The translations under genes and the position numbers were made by a program. From Saprospiraceae bacterium (GTDB lineage: Bacteria; Bacteroidota; Bacteroidia; Chitinophagales; Saprospiraceae), in NCBI GenBank assembly GCA_016714895.1, contig JADKBV010000001.1, positions 186,001 to 250,000 on the forward strand: a stretch of 64,000 nucleotides of DNA. Direction: 5' to 3'. Below the pieces are notes generated by a model that was given only the letters and a program-made list of their open reading frames with translations, was not told the origin of the DNA and did no database searches. Positions 33,553 through 43,939 of this stretch are shown one piece after another. Every line of letters starts with the position of its first letter. The stretch's first letter is position 1.

Positions 33553-36500
33553 ATGAGAAGTTTTAGTTTTTTACTTTTTTTTATTATTGGATTTTACTTT
33601 ATTCCCAATTTTGTAAATGGGCAATGTCCTACTTACCAAGTATATGAAAGTTTTTCTACTTCACTTCCTACACAAGGTGGCACGTGGTTTAACAACGGTG
33701 TTGTATATTCTTCAAACAATCCACGCAGTGGGGCAAGAACAATGGCTTTTAATGGTACAGGTGATTTTTTACGTACTCCCCTGTTATCGAACCCAAAGGT
33801 GTTCTCATTTTGGTATCGAAGGAGTAGTGCTACAGATGCATTTTCATTAATTGTTGAATATTCTTCAGACGATGTCACATATACTAATTTAGCTACACTG
33901 AGTTCATTTACAACTACATATCAACAATACTCGGTAGATTTGGAAGCATTGTCCTTAACTAATATTTATATAAGATTGAGAGACAATAGAGCATCCGGTA
34001 GTGCCGAAAGATATATAGATGACTTAGCTTGGACCTCAACAAATGTTAATCAAAATCTTACAATTGTTCCGGCATTAGGAACTAACATGTGTACTGCATC
34101 CGTTATTTGTGGTCAAACTTACAAAGTATTTGACAATGGTGGTGTCTCTGATCAATATAATAGCAGCCAAAATAATACTATAATACTGGCACCAGGGACA
34201 TCGGGTCAAGCTATCCAATTAACCGTTAATAGTTGTGTAACAGAGTCATCATCGTCTTGTGATGATTGGGATTGGTTAAAAATATTTGAAGGTAACAGTA
34301 TAACTAATACATTATTGCATTGGATTCAAACCGGATGCGCAACTAGACCTGTTCCTTCAGGAACTGTGACCTCCTCAGACCCAAATGGTAATTTAACCTT
34401 ACAGTTTAAATCCGATTCAGGAATCAATGCTGCTGGTTTTGAAGTTACAATAATCTGTGTTCCACAAGTAACGTGTTTTGTGCCTTCAGGAGCCAATGTC
34501 AATAATGTCACAAATAATTCAGCTACCATCAATTGGACAGAACCGGCACCTCCAGCAGGTGTTGGTTATGAATGGGAAGTCAGAACATCAGGAGCAGGAG
34601 GTAGCGGGCCTACTGGGCTTGCGGCAAGTGGAAATGTTAGCACTGGTATGACTATGGCCAATGTTTCAAGTTTGTCAAGCAATACAATGTATACTGCCTT
34701 CGTCCGCTCAGACTGTGGAGCAGGAGACTATAGTGTTTGGTCTACTGGGGTAGTGTTTACAACTCGTTGCGATCCGGCTGTAATTCCTTACGACGAAGGT
34801 TTTGAAAGTGCTGTTGTACCAGCCTATCCTGTCTGCGTCACCGGTGTAAATACCCCAACAAGATCAACAACCACGACAGGAGCTCAGCCGCGTACAGGTA
34901 CTAAATATATTAATGTCCGATGGACTCCTACATCAACAAAATATTTATACAGTGCTCCGGTTGGGTTGACCACAGGTGTAGCTTATGATTTTGGATTTTG
35001 GTATCTTACAGATGGTATAAGTGGATGGACATCAATTAAGTTGCTAGTGAATAATCAACCTTCAGCAACCGGCGCAACCCAATTGGGAATTGTAAATAAC
35101 GCAACCAATACAACCTACCAGGAATTAAAAGGAATATATACTCCCTCATCAACAGGTTCATATTATTTAATTGTTGAAGTAGTGCATACATCAAGTCCTA
35201 ATGATATGTCCATTGACGATATTTACATTTATGAAGCACCATCATGTTTAACCCCAACGGCCATTAATGTTAATAGTATAACATCAAATTCTGCAAACAT
35301 AAATTGGACAGAACCGGCACCTCCGGCAGGTGTTGGTTATGAATGGGAAGTCAGAACATCCGGGGCAGCAGGTAGCGGACCAACAGGACTAGTTGCAAGT
35401 GGAAGTGTTGCTACTGGTATCACAATGGCAAGTGTTTCGGGCCTTACAGGTAATACGATGTATACTGCCTATGTTCGTTCAGACTGTGGAGCAGGAGACT
35501 TTAGTAATTGGTCAACAGGCGTAGGGTTCACTACTTCATGTGATGCAGCTAACATTCCTTACACTCAGGATTTTGAGTCTGCAACTATACCAAACATGCC
35601 TGCATGTACCAGCAGAGAAAATGCAGGTACAGGCAATCAATGGGTGACAGCCAACAATCCAGGTAATGGTTTTACTACAAGATGTTTACAATATGGGTAC
35701 GACGATACCAATCCTGCAAATGCATGGTTTTATACCCAAGGGTTGAATCTTACCGGGGGAGTGACATATAGACTGACTTTTAATTATGGTAACAATAGTA
35801 CTTCTTTCATAGAAAAGTTGAAAGTCGCGTATGGCTCGACACCTGTCAACGGAAGTATGACCACGCAATTACTTGATTTTCCCACGATTAATCAGGGGGC
35901 TTTACAAAATGCTACGGTTGATTTTACTCCGGCTTCTACAGGAGTTTATTACCTTGGTTTTAACTGTTATTCAGCGGCAGATCAATTTAATTTGTACGTT
36001 GATAATATATCCTTGGCCCTTGCTCCCACCGACGCTGTTGACTGGGGTAATTTACAGTGGCCGGAAAACGGCACCATTTTCCCTCAAAATACTTATGTTT
36101 CGTACGGCCAGGCCTGGGAACCGGGCGTAACCGATATGACAGGACAAGGAGCGGGTTTGAATGCCTGGGTAGGATGGAGTAATTCCAATACAGACCCGGC
36201 AACATGGCCGACAGGCAATTGGATTTCAGCACCATTTAACGTGGATGCCGGTAATAATGATGAATTTTCAGGAACATTCCCTGCCAATACCTTTACCCCG
36301 GGAACATATTACTATGCATACCGTTATCAACTGAACGGTGGTCCGTTTAGATATGGAGCCTATAGTGCAGGTGGTGGTGGTTTTTGGAATGGAACTTCCT
36401 TTGTAAATGGTGTATTGACTGTAAATGCATGTCCTTCTATAACTCCTACGGCTACACCATCCTCTATTTGTGTCGGTGAATCCTCTGACCTTAATGTCAC

Positions 36501-38264
36501 CAGTCCCAATGGCAATTACACCTATCTTTGGAATCCTGGAATGCTGGCAGGAGCCACGCAAACGGTATCTCCGGTTGCTACCACGCAGTATACAGTCACT
36601 GCGACAGATAATGCAACAGGCTGTGTTTTAACCTCAAATGTTACAGTTACTGTTAATCCTTTGCCTGTTTCAAGAATCAGTCCTGATTCACCTATCAGTA
36701 TTAGTTGCGGGGATGTGCAACAATTAACAACCGGTATTTTAGATTTAAATACATCCACTTCTGATTATATTTTTACATCATCAGCAGGTGCCTTTACTCC
36801 ACTTAGCGGTGGAACTGCATTAGATGCTATTGAAGCTGACGATGCTATTTCTGCTACGATTCCTATAGGCTTTTCTTTTAGGTTTAATGGTGTTAATTAT
36901 TCAAATATCAAAGTTTCTTCTAACGGTTTTATTACATTTAATACAACTGCTTCTACAAGTGCTCCTGACAATTCATCAGCGGTTGCTTCATCCTTCTTGC
37001 CGCTAATTGCGCCATTGTGGGATGATTTAGCAGGTTCTGTGACAAGTTCAAGTGCTGCTTCATATCAGCTGACTGGTACGTCTCCTGATAGGGTTTTAAC
37101 TATTGAATGGTTAAATTGGGAGTGGAACTATACTGCTACAGAAGCTGTTATATCCATGCAGGTTAAACTATATGAAACAACAAATAAAGTGGAATTTAAT
37201 TACAGACAAGAGGCTGGAAGCGTTGTTCCGGGTACAACTGGTGGAGCCTCAATTGGTATTATGGCTTCAAGTTCCAATTATTTAATGTTAAATGGTAGCG
37301 GAGCAAATCCTTTAGCTTCAAACTCGACTTTTACAACTAATATTACAACAAAACCGGCTACAGGTCAGGTGTATTCATTTGCACTGGACGTTATCACTCC
37401 AACAACTTCTTTATGGTCTGGCCCATCCGGCACTCTCTGGCAGGATATGGCTGCCACCATGCCATATACAGGACAAAACCTGGCCACCGTTTATGCAAAA
37501 CCAACAACAAGTGGAACAAACACTTATACAGTTACCGTTACTGATGTTAATGGTTGCGAAGACACAGAATCAAAAGATGTCGAAGTAGGAAGTTGTGCCA
37601 TTGCCCTCAATACCAAAGTATTCTTGACCAATGTCTCATCAGGCATTATGAGTGATGTGTTAAGAACGTTGCCTGATTTTCCTTTAACGGATCCGTATAC
37701 AACAGCACCTTACACGACCAGTGGATTGTTTACATTTGTTCCGGCTCAAACCCCTGCGACTACCACACAAACCATCCTTGATAATAACAATGTCGTAGAT
37801 TGGGTATTTGTGGAGTTAAGATCAGGAACTTCAGGTTCGACCACGGTCACAGCCTCAAAATCAGGATTACTGAAAAATGATGGTGTCATCATCAATCCGG
37901 ACGGTACCCCATTTTCATTCAGCGGAGTAGCAGCGGGCAATTATTTTATTGCCATTAAACACAGAAATCATTGTGGTTTTATGACAAATGGCACTATTGT
38001 TGTACCTAATCCTTCATTGTTGAATTTAACGAATGGAAGTGTTACTTTGTACCAGAACCAAAATCCGCTTTAAAAAAGCTGCCAAGTGGAGAATGGGCAA
38101 TGTGGTCAGGTGATGCAGTTATAAGTGGTTTTGTGAATAACGGTGATGTTAATGCGGTAAGGAGCATGAGTGGTCAAACAAATTTGTACACATCTAGAGA
38201 CTTGAATTTAAGTGGGTCAGTCACAAACGCAGATGTTAATATTGTCAGAGGCAATAGTGGCTAA
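33553..38264 (+). CDS. Large secreted adhesin-like protein with CUB, FN3 and C-terminal dockerin-like module (frame interrupted near the end)
   Basis: 1,506 residues to the first stop at 38073, about 1,570 if the frame is repaired. In order: signal peptide (1-24); MAM-like jelly roll; CUB domain with paired cysteines (about 180-302); two near-identical FN3 units (308-406 and 565-663), each followed by a MAM-like segment; an Ig/PKD-like unit near 965-1050; and a conserved C-terminal domain from about 1354 (KVFLTNVSSG, VDWVFVELRSG, KHRNHCGFMTNG). One base is missing near 38071. The next frame continues with WAMWSGDAVISGFVNNGDVN and DLNLSGSVTNADVNIVRGNSG, two dockerin-like repeats, and stops at a TAA where its paralog has CAA (Gln). 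No T9SS signal is present. Confidence 0.82.
34474..34770 (+). repeat. Internal direct repeat, FN3 unit copy 1
   Basis: A 99-codon unit from Cys codon to Cys codon. It shares long identical DNA stretches with 35245-35541 (for example the codons for NWTEPAPPAGVGYEWEVRTS) and has exactly the same length. Confidence 0.88.
35245..35541 (+). repeat. Internal direct repeat, FN3 unit copy 2
   Basis: Second 99-codon copy, offset by 771 nt. It encodes the same NWTEPAPPAGVGYEWEVRTS core and AYVRSDCGAGDFSNWSTG end as copy 1 with scattered substitutions, so it arose by recent duplication within the gene. Confidence 0.88.
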
Positions 38265-38314
38265 CGACAGGAAACAATAGAATAAATAATAATTTAAAAA
38301 TTAAAAATTAAAAA

Positions 38315-39472
38315 ATGCATAAGCAATAATTAAAAATTTATTTTTTTCATTGTAACAGTATTTAGTGCTAAAGTGCACACGCGGTTTACATTTTGAATTT
38401 CTTAATCACAGCCAGACTCACATTAACCTGGGAGGTATGGATTCGGGCAGCGAATCAAGGTGTTCCTGCACCTTCATTCAATTTTTACGAGCAATAGTTA
38501 GATATCATAACAATAAAGGGCTTGAGTACATCCATTTTGCCCACTTTTTGCCATCAATAGGTATTCAATTTGATGGGACTGGTTCCAATTTTTTGGCATG
38601 GGACCTCAAACGATATGTAAGATTTAGGTTTCTGTGACAAATTATCCGCAGGAGTGTTAGTTAACAACAACCGGGGGTCAAATTGGTACTTTCACCCACA
38701 TACTAAGAATATGGCATTACCTACGAATACATTAGCCTCTGTAGTTATCAGAGAGTTTGATGTGTTTGGTGGGTACTCACCAACGCCGCCGCTTCTTACG
38801 CCAATAAACCAGGAAGGCAATTGCACACTCATTTACACGACAAGTAACCCTGATGAGTTTACTCCGGCAAGTCCTGCGCAACCTACAAATCTTGCACCCG
38901 ATATTTCATTACCAATAACAATCAAAGAATTTTCAGTTTCCAAATTAAATGAAAATTCTGCAATTCTTGATTGGACTTCATCAAGTGAGATAAACTCATC
39001 ACATTTTGAGATAGAAAGAAGCCTTGATGTAGAAAATTTTGAGTTTGTTGGGAGTGTTCAAGCTGCAGGAAATTCATCAGTTGAATTGAAGTATGAATTT
39101 ATTGATAAAAAAATACCTTCTCTAAGGTCAGGGTCAAATGTTTATTACAGGCTTAAAATGTTTGATTTGGATGGAACTTTTGAATATTCAGACATCAGAG
39201 GGGTAAATTTTGGTAACGACCAATCAGTTGGCGTGTCGATGTATCCGAATCCGACCTCTCAATTTCTGAACCTTTATATCAGTAAGGGTTCTTCAGAAGA
39301 AAAAGGAGAATTGCAGGTGTTTGATGCTTTGGGCAAATTGATTTTATCCAAAAAAGTAATCGGTAGCGGTATTGAGACCATCGATATGGGCAGAATGTCT
39401 AATGGTGTGTATCATGTGGTGCTGACTCAAGGAGACCAAATCTTCAAGGAAAAAATAATAAAAATTGATTAA
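38315..39472 (+). pseudogene. T9SS type A partner protein, first copy, 5' half broken by several frameshifts
   Basis: The last 272 codons (from about 38654) are intact. They hold NNRGSNWYFHPHTKNMALPT, NCTLIYTTSNPDEFTP, an FN3-like SSEINSSHFEIERSLDVENF segment, and a T9SS type A signal from about MYPNPTSQFLNLYIS to the end. Upstream, protein-like pieces lie in changing frames: a hydrophobic leader KFIFFIVTVFSA, then LTLTWEVWIRAANQGVPAP, then VRYHNNKGLEYIHF, then GFCDKLSAGVLV. At least four frame changes fall within about 350 nt. The intact ancestor would be an exported, surface-anchored beta-sandwich protein like its paralog at 41257. True decay and poor local sequence cannot be told apart here. 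Confidence 0.75.
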
Positions 39473-39496
39473 TACGTTTTTTTAGTATTTATAAAT

Positions 39497-39533
39497 AAAA
39501 AACCCTGGTACCAAAATATCAGGTTTTTTTTTT
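39497..39533 (+). terminator. Weak terminator after the first surface unit
   Basis: A-rich run with CCTG (39504-39507), then CAGG (39520-39523) and a run of about ten T residues. Short stem, but well placed 25 nt after the stop. Confidence 0.5.
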
Positions 39534-39610
39534 CTTACTAAGGGTTTTCATCCATTTATTCAGGAATATCCACCATTTAATCAAAAATTTACACATTATG
39601 TAAAAAAAAA

Positions 39611-39642
39611 TTTGTTACTGTAAAAAAACTATATTACTTTTA
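39611..39642 (+). promoter_or_regulatory. Promoter of the second surface unit
   Basis: TTTG (39611-39614), 20-nt spacer, TACTTTTA (39635-39642; 7 of 8 positions of TAnnTTTG), 34 nt before ATG 39677. Confidence 0.6.
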
Positions 39643-39676
39643 CAGTGTTTTTAAGGACAATTCAAAAATAATTTAT

Positions 39677-41230
39677 ATGAAACTGATTTGGAGTGTTGTT
39701 TTTTCAATGATTGTAGTACAATTTGGAGTAAGCCAGTTTGTCAGTACGGGAGCTACAGTCACCATTCAGCCGGGTGCAACCTTGAAAGTGGAGAGTAATG
39801 TGATCAATCAAGGTGGAGGGACGTTTACCAATAACGGAACGTTAGAAGTTACCGGTAATTTTACCAATTCGGCTACTTTTACTTCAGGAGCCAACTCTGA
39901 AATCATTTTTTCGGGAACAGCTGCTTCCACCGTAACACCAGGGGGAGCGTCTTTTCAGGATGTTACACTCAATAAAACCAACAATAATGTTGTGTTGGCA
40001 GGTAATGCAGTTGTTAATGGTGTGTTGGACTTTAGTCAGAATAACAACAAAGTAATATTGGGAAGCCATAACCTGACGATGGTTTCGACGGCAAGTGTAA
40101 CGGGTGCAGGAAACGACAAATATGTGGTAGCCACCGGTTCCGGTAGAATGATAAAACCCATAACAGCCAATGGAGTTTTAACTTTTGAAGTAGGAGATAA
40201 TGATGCTGCCACCAATTATTCACCTGTTTCGGCAAATATTACCGGTTCTTCTTATTCAGGTGCTTCCATTGGAGTAAATCTTGTTAATGCAGTACATCCA
40301 AATTTGCCGGCTGGTTCAAATGATTACCTTACGAGATATTGGGATGTATTAGCTACGGGAACGATCAATGGATATTCCAATACCCTGACAGGTACTTATG
40401 TTGCCAAATGATATTACCGGTAATCGGCAAATATTGATGGTTCAGCCTGGAACGGTTCAGCATGGTCTTACCACATTCCCCACAGTGGAAATACTGTTAC
40501 GGTAACCACGACCAGCTTTGATACAGAGTTGTCAGGATTTGGCAGAGGTGCAGCCCTTAACGCTAAGGTTTTTTTAACAAATGTTTCCTCCGGAACGATG
40601 ACTGATGTTTTAAGAACTTTAGTTGATTTTCCTCTCACAGATGTATATACCACGACACCTTATTCAACCAGCGGATTGTTTACGTATGTTCCTGCACAAG
40701 CTGCAGCAACCACAACCCAAACTATATTAAATAATAATAATGTGGTCGATTGGGTTTTTGTTGAGTTGAGAACAGGACCATCAGGTAGTACAACAGTGGT
40801 AGCTTCAAAGTCCGGCTTGTTAAAAAATGATGGTATTATCATTAATCCCGATGGTACACCTTTTTCTTTTAATGGCGTAACTCCTGGAAATTATAAAGTG
40901 GCAGTGAAACATAGAAATCATTGTGGATTTATGACAGATGGTACTTATGTTATACCTAATGCTTCTTTACTAAACTTTACCAATAATTCAGTGTCATTAT
41001 ATGGTTCTAATCCTCTACAGCAAAAACCTAGTGGTGAATGGTCAATGTGGTCCGGAGATGCTGTATTGAGTGGGTTTGTTAATAACGGTGACGTTAATGC
41101 GGTCAGAAGTATGAGCGGGCAAACAAACCTATATACATCCAGAGACTTGAATTTAAGTGGATCTGTTACCAATGCGGATGTGAATATTGTAAGAGGTAAT
41201 AGTGGGCAAAGGCAGTGGAGAATAGATTAA
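39677..41230 (+). CDS. Secreted beta-helix adhesin-like protein with C-terminal dockerin-like module (two compensating frameshifts)
   Basis: 517 residues when repaired. A signal peptide (MKLIWSVVFSMIVVQFGVSQ) leads into strand repeats typical of filamentous-haemagglutinin-like beta helices (TVTIQPGATLKVESNVI, NNGTLEVTGNFTNSATF). The second half shares the paralog's C-terminal domain (KVFLTNVSSGTMTDVLRTL, VDWVFVELRTG, KHRNHCGFMTDG) and ends with the dockerin-like pair GFVNNGDVNAVRSMSG and DLNLSGSVTNADVNIVRGNSG. An extra A at 40406-40408 and a missing A at 40428-40431 create stops at 40409 and 40421. Correcting both gives GTYVANDITGNRQNIDGSAW in one frame. No T9SS signal; the next gene (27 nt on) has one. 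Confidence 0.83.
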
Positions 41231-41256
41231 TTGGTTTATTAATTAAATGTAGTATT

Positions 41257-42075
41257 ATGAAAATTTGGACATTTTTCTTATTATTTTTAGCTTGTGTAAC
41301 ATTGCAAGCAGGTAATCCAAGATATTATCTTGAGTTTAATAATCCAAAAATTGAAAATGGTGAATTATCCTTTTCAATAAAAATTTTCCCTGTAAATGAA
41401 AATTTTACATTGTTAGGAGGAAATATAAGGTTTAATTTAGATTCTAAAATTACAAATTCAAGTAATAAACCAATATTTTATCCCGCTAAACCTTCAGTTC
41501 AGGAAGATGTGTTATCAATTAATTATGATAATAATAACTCTTATGTAAATTTGGCATTTAGCATTGCCGAAAATATCGGTGTAGACATAGATGAAAAGGG
41601 ATTTTTAATTGGATACGTACATTATAAAATGGATTCTTACAATAATAAAGAATTGAATTTATTGGTAAAACAAAGAGTGTATAATTTATCGAGTTATATA
41701 AACCCACTTCCAAAAGCAACTCAACAAAACTGTACCCTGATCTTTACTTCAGACTCTCCTTATGAACCCGTTCAGGAAGGATTGCCGGTTAATAAAGTGC
41801 ACTTTTATACAGAACAAGTAGTGGGTAGTGACGATTTTCAACTCTATCCAAACCCATCGACAGGAATGTTGACTTATGATTGGTTAGGAGCTGATATTAA
41901 AAAAGATATATCGGTGAAAGTATTTGACAATTTTGGTAAATTGTTACTTAACCGGACTTTGGATCAACAGTCTGAAGGTTCACTGGACATTACCTCATAC
42001 GCATCAGGAATATATTTTCTCCAGTTTGAAAACGGTGAAAACATCCAGAGGCATAAAGTCATAAAAGTAGATTGA
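41257..42075 (+). CDS. T9SS type A sorting protein with cohesin-like beta-sandwich (partner protein, second copy)
   Basis: A 272-residue protein. ATG 41257 gives a signal peptide (MKIWTFFLLFLACVTLQAG). The mature N-terminal ~140 residues (YYLEFNNPKIENGELSFSIK, LLGGNIRFNLDSK, YVNLAFSIAENIGVDIDEKG) have the spacing and strand pattern of a cohesin-type sandwich; this is a pattern judgement, not a confirmed match. NCTLIFTSDSPYEP recalls the NCTLIYTTSNPDEF of the first copy. The last 75 residues, from DDFQLYPNPSTGMLTYDW, are a T9SS type A signal, so the protein should be exported and attached to the outer surface. It directly follows the dockerin-like protein, 26 nt apart, and ends at a strong terminator. 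Confidence 0.82.
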   Translation: MKIWTFFLLFLACVTLQAGNPRYYLEFNNPKIENGELSFSIKIFPVNENFTLLGGNIRFNLDSKITNSSNKPIFYPAKPSVQEDVLSINYDNNNSYVNLAFSIAENIGVDIDEKGFLIGYVHYKMDSYNNKELNLLVKQRVYNLSSYINPLPKATQQNCTLIFTSDSPYEPVQEGLPVNKVHFYTEQVVGSDDFQLYPNPSTGMLTYDWLGADIKKDISVKVFDNFGKLLLNRTLDQQSEGSLDITSYASGIYFLQFENGENIQRHKVIKVD

Positions 42076-42094
42076 TACACAATCAGTAAAAAAA

Positions 42095-42129
42095 GCCGTA
42101 ACGATTAAAGTTGCGGCTTTTTTTTTTTT
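42095..42129 (+). terminator. Terminator of the second surface unit
   Basis: GCCGTAAC (42095-42102) pairs with GTTGCGGC (42110-42117), with one G-U, followed by twelve T residues. Confidence 0.92.
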
Positions 42130-42180
42130 GCTGCTTCATACTAAATTCAGGTATCAGTAAAATAATTCATATAAATATTC

Positions 42181-42188
42181 TACTTTTG
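42181..42188 (+). promoter_or_regulatory. -7 element of the ECF sigma factor gene
   Basis: TACTTTTG matches TAnnTTTG, 34 nt before the TTG start at 42223. Confidence 0.5.
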
Positions 42189-42222
42189 CATCATAACTTA
42201 TACTCAATATAATCATAGTACG

Positions 42223-42792
42223 TTGAACCGGATACTTTCAGATTTCAATACTTTGATTAAGGAGCAACCCCAAAAGGCGATTGAACTTCTTTTCAATGAA
42301 TATTACGTGAAGCTTTGCATTCACGTTAATACGATATTGAAAAATAAAAACGTGGCAGAAGATATCGTTCAGGAGGTGATGATGGAAATCTGGAAAATGA
42401 AAGACCAGATTGCCGTTTCTTCGTCTATGGAAGCCTACCTCAAACGGGCGTGCAGAAATAAAAGTCTGAATTATATCCGTAGCCAAAAAATGAATTTTGA
42501 AGATATTGATGCTGCGGACGAACTCAGTTCTGATTATATCAATGTCGAAGATTCTATTGCTGTCGAAAATCTTCAGGAAAAAATCAATATAGGTATTGAA
42601 AACCTTCCTGAAAAATGCAGATTGGTTTTTACCCTAAGTAGGGTGGAAGGCCTGAGTTATCAGGAAATTGCAGACCAACTGGATATTTCAACCAAAACCG
42701 TAGAAAATCAGATTTCGAAAGCATTAAAAATATTGAGAAATGTTATTTTTGTAGATGATTTGTCACTCCCTGATAGGGGTAAACCTAAATAG
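42223..42792 (+). CDS. ECF RNA polymerase sigma-70 factor (FecI-like, Bacteroidota type)
   Basis: A 189-residue sigma factor. Region 2 shows LFNEYYVKLCIHVNTIL, VAEDIVQEVMMEIWKMKDQI and AYLKRACRNKSLNYIRSQK. Region 4 shows LPEKCRLVFTLSRVEGLSYQ, EIADQLDISTKTVENQISKA. This is the Bacteroidota family-1 group that pairs with FecR-like anti-sigma proteins and TonB receptors. The start is TTG 42223; I see no suitable ATG upstream. A FecR gene follows after 25 nt, then a TonB receptor with STN domain, making a cell-surface signalling locus. Confidence 0.93.
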   Translation: MNRILSDFNTLIKEQPQKAIELLFNEYYVKLCIHVNTILKNKNVAEDIVQEVMMEIWKMKDQIAVSSSMEAYLKRACRNKSLNYIRSQKMNFEDIDAADELSSDYINVEDSIAVENLQEKINIGIENLPEKCRLVFTLSRVEGLSYQEIADQLDISTKTVENQISKALKILRNVIFVDDLSLPDRGKPK

Positions 42793-42817
42793 AAGTGTCT
42801 AAAGTAAAAAATCGAGA

Positions 42818-43815
42818 ATGCCGAGTCCTGATAAAATAGAAGTATTTCACAAAATACTTCGTGAAGCAGCGCATGCCGACGTGCCTGTTCATGAAACCCC
42901 TTCTTATTCCCAAATAACCGAAGAGGATATTAATGCATTCGAAGAAATTCAAAAAATTTGGGAATTGTCAAAAAATTATACTATACAAGATCATTCATTT
43001 GATAAAGATAAAGCTTTCTAATCTTTTTACAAAAAATAAAAACGAAACTCCTACACCCAACCACTGACCATTATTTCCGGAGCTAAATCAAATTCAGGAT
43101 GAAAAGGTAAGGAAATTATCCTTTTCACCAAACGTTTCTCAAATATGCTGCGGTATAGTAGCTCTTTTTGTCGCTACTTACTTTTTATTCCTCGTCCCGA
43201 AACGATATCATCCGGTCAAGCTGGCCTTTACGTAACATTAGAAGATGGATCTCCCGTTTGGTTGGATAAAAATTCTTCATTAACCCTGCATAAATTTTCA
43301 GATAAAAGTCGGAAAGTAGAATTAAAGGAAGAGCTTTTTGATATGGTCAAAAATGATAAAGCGCCTTTTTCTATCTAAACGCAAGATTTTGACGTAACCG
43401 TATTGGGTACGAGCTTTGTAGTAGACCAAAATTCCGTGAGGTTGACGTTATATCAGGCTGTTAAGGTTTCTACCTCAAAAAGATGATCTAACTCTTTACA
43501 AAAGGAAAAGGTATCTCTGAAAAAATGGACATCAAAAAAACGGTTTCTTCAGGGGTTTTACCATCCTGGGCTAATCCGGAACTAAGTTTTGATAATACGC
43601 CCCTGGATAAAGTTGTGTCAGATCTTTCAGCTTTTTATAATGTAAAAATCACTTTGGATCAAACTATGGATTGGTCATTATGTCCTTTTACTTCAGGCTC
43701 TTTGGCCAAAACCTCTCTGGAAGATGTTTTTACCACGCTCTCTTTGACCTATGATTGTAAGGCGGTCAAAAATAGCGATACAAGTTATACCATCACCGGC
43801 GTAAATTGTAAGTAA
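42818..43815 (+). pseudogene. FecR-like anti-sigma factor, reading frame heavily broken
   Basis: About 330 codons of a recognisable FecR protein. The cytoplasmic N-terminus (MPSPDKIEVFHKILREAAHA) runs to TAA 43019. A membrane helix is visible only across frames (KYAAV, then VALFVATYFLF near 43140-43190). The FecR domain follows: GLYVTLEDGSPVWLDKNSSL, KNDKAPFSI, a TAA at 43376-43378 where Gln is expected, then TQDFDVTVLGTSFVVDQ. The C-terminal DUF4974-type domain (NPELSFDNTPLDKVVSDLSA) is in another frame to 43815. The protein would hold the sigma factor until the TonB receptor signals. If the lesions are real, the sigma factor is released from this control. Confidence 0.78.
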
Positions 43816-43939
43816 AACCATTTTTTTTGTAAATTATAACCCGGTTTACTTTTCCATAAGTTTATTTCTGTATTTGAATTACACGGATTCTTTCTCAAAG
43901 AAATGTATCTTTGCCTTTCAATTTCATTTATAACCATTC

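Noticed and set aside
38365..38637. Separate 90-residue protein
   Set aside because: Part of it is out of frame with the protein-like sequence; it belongs to the broken T9SS partner gene.
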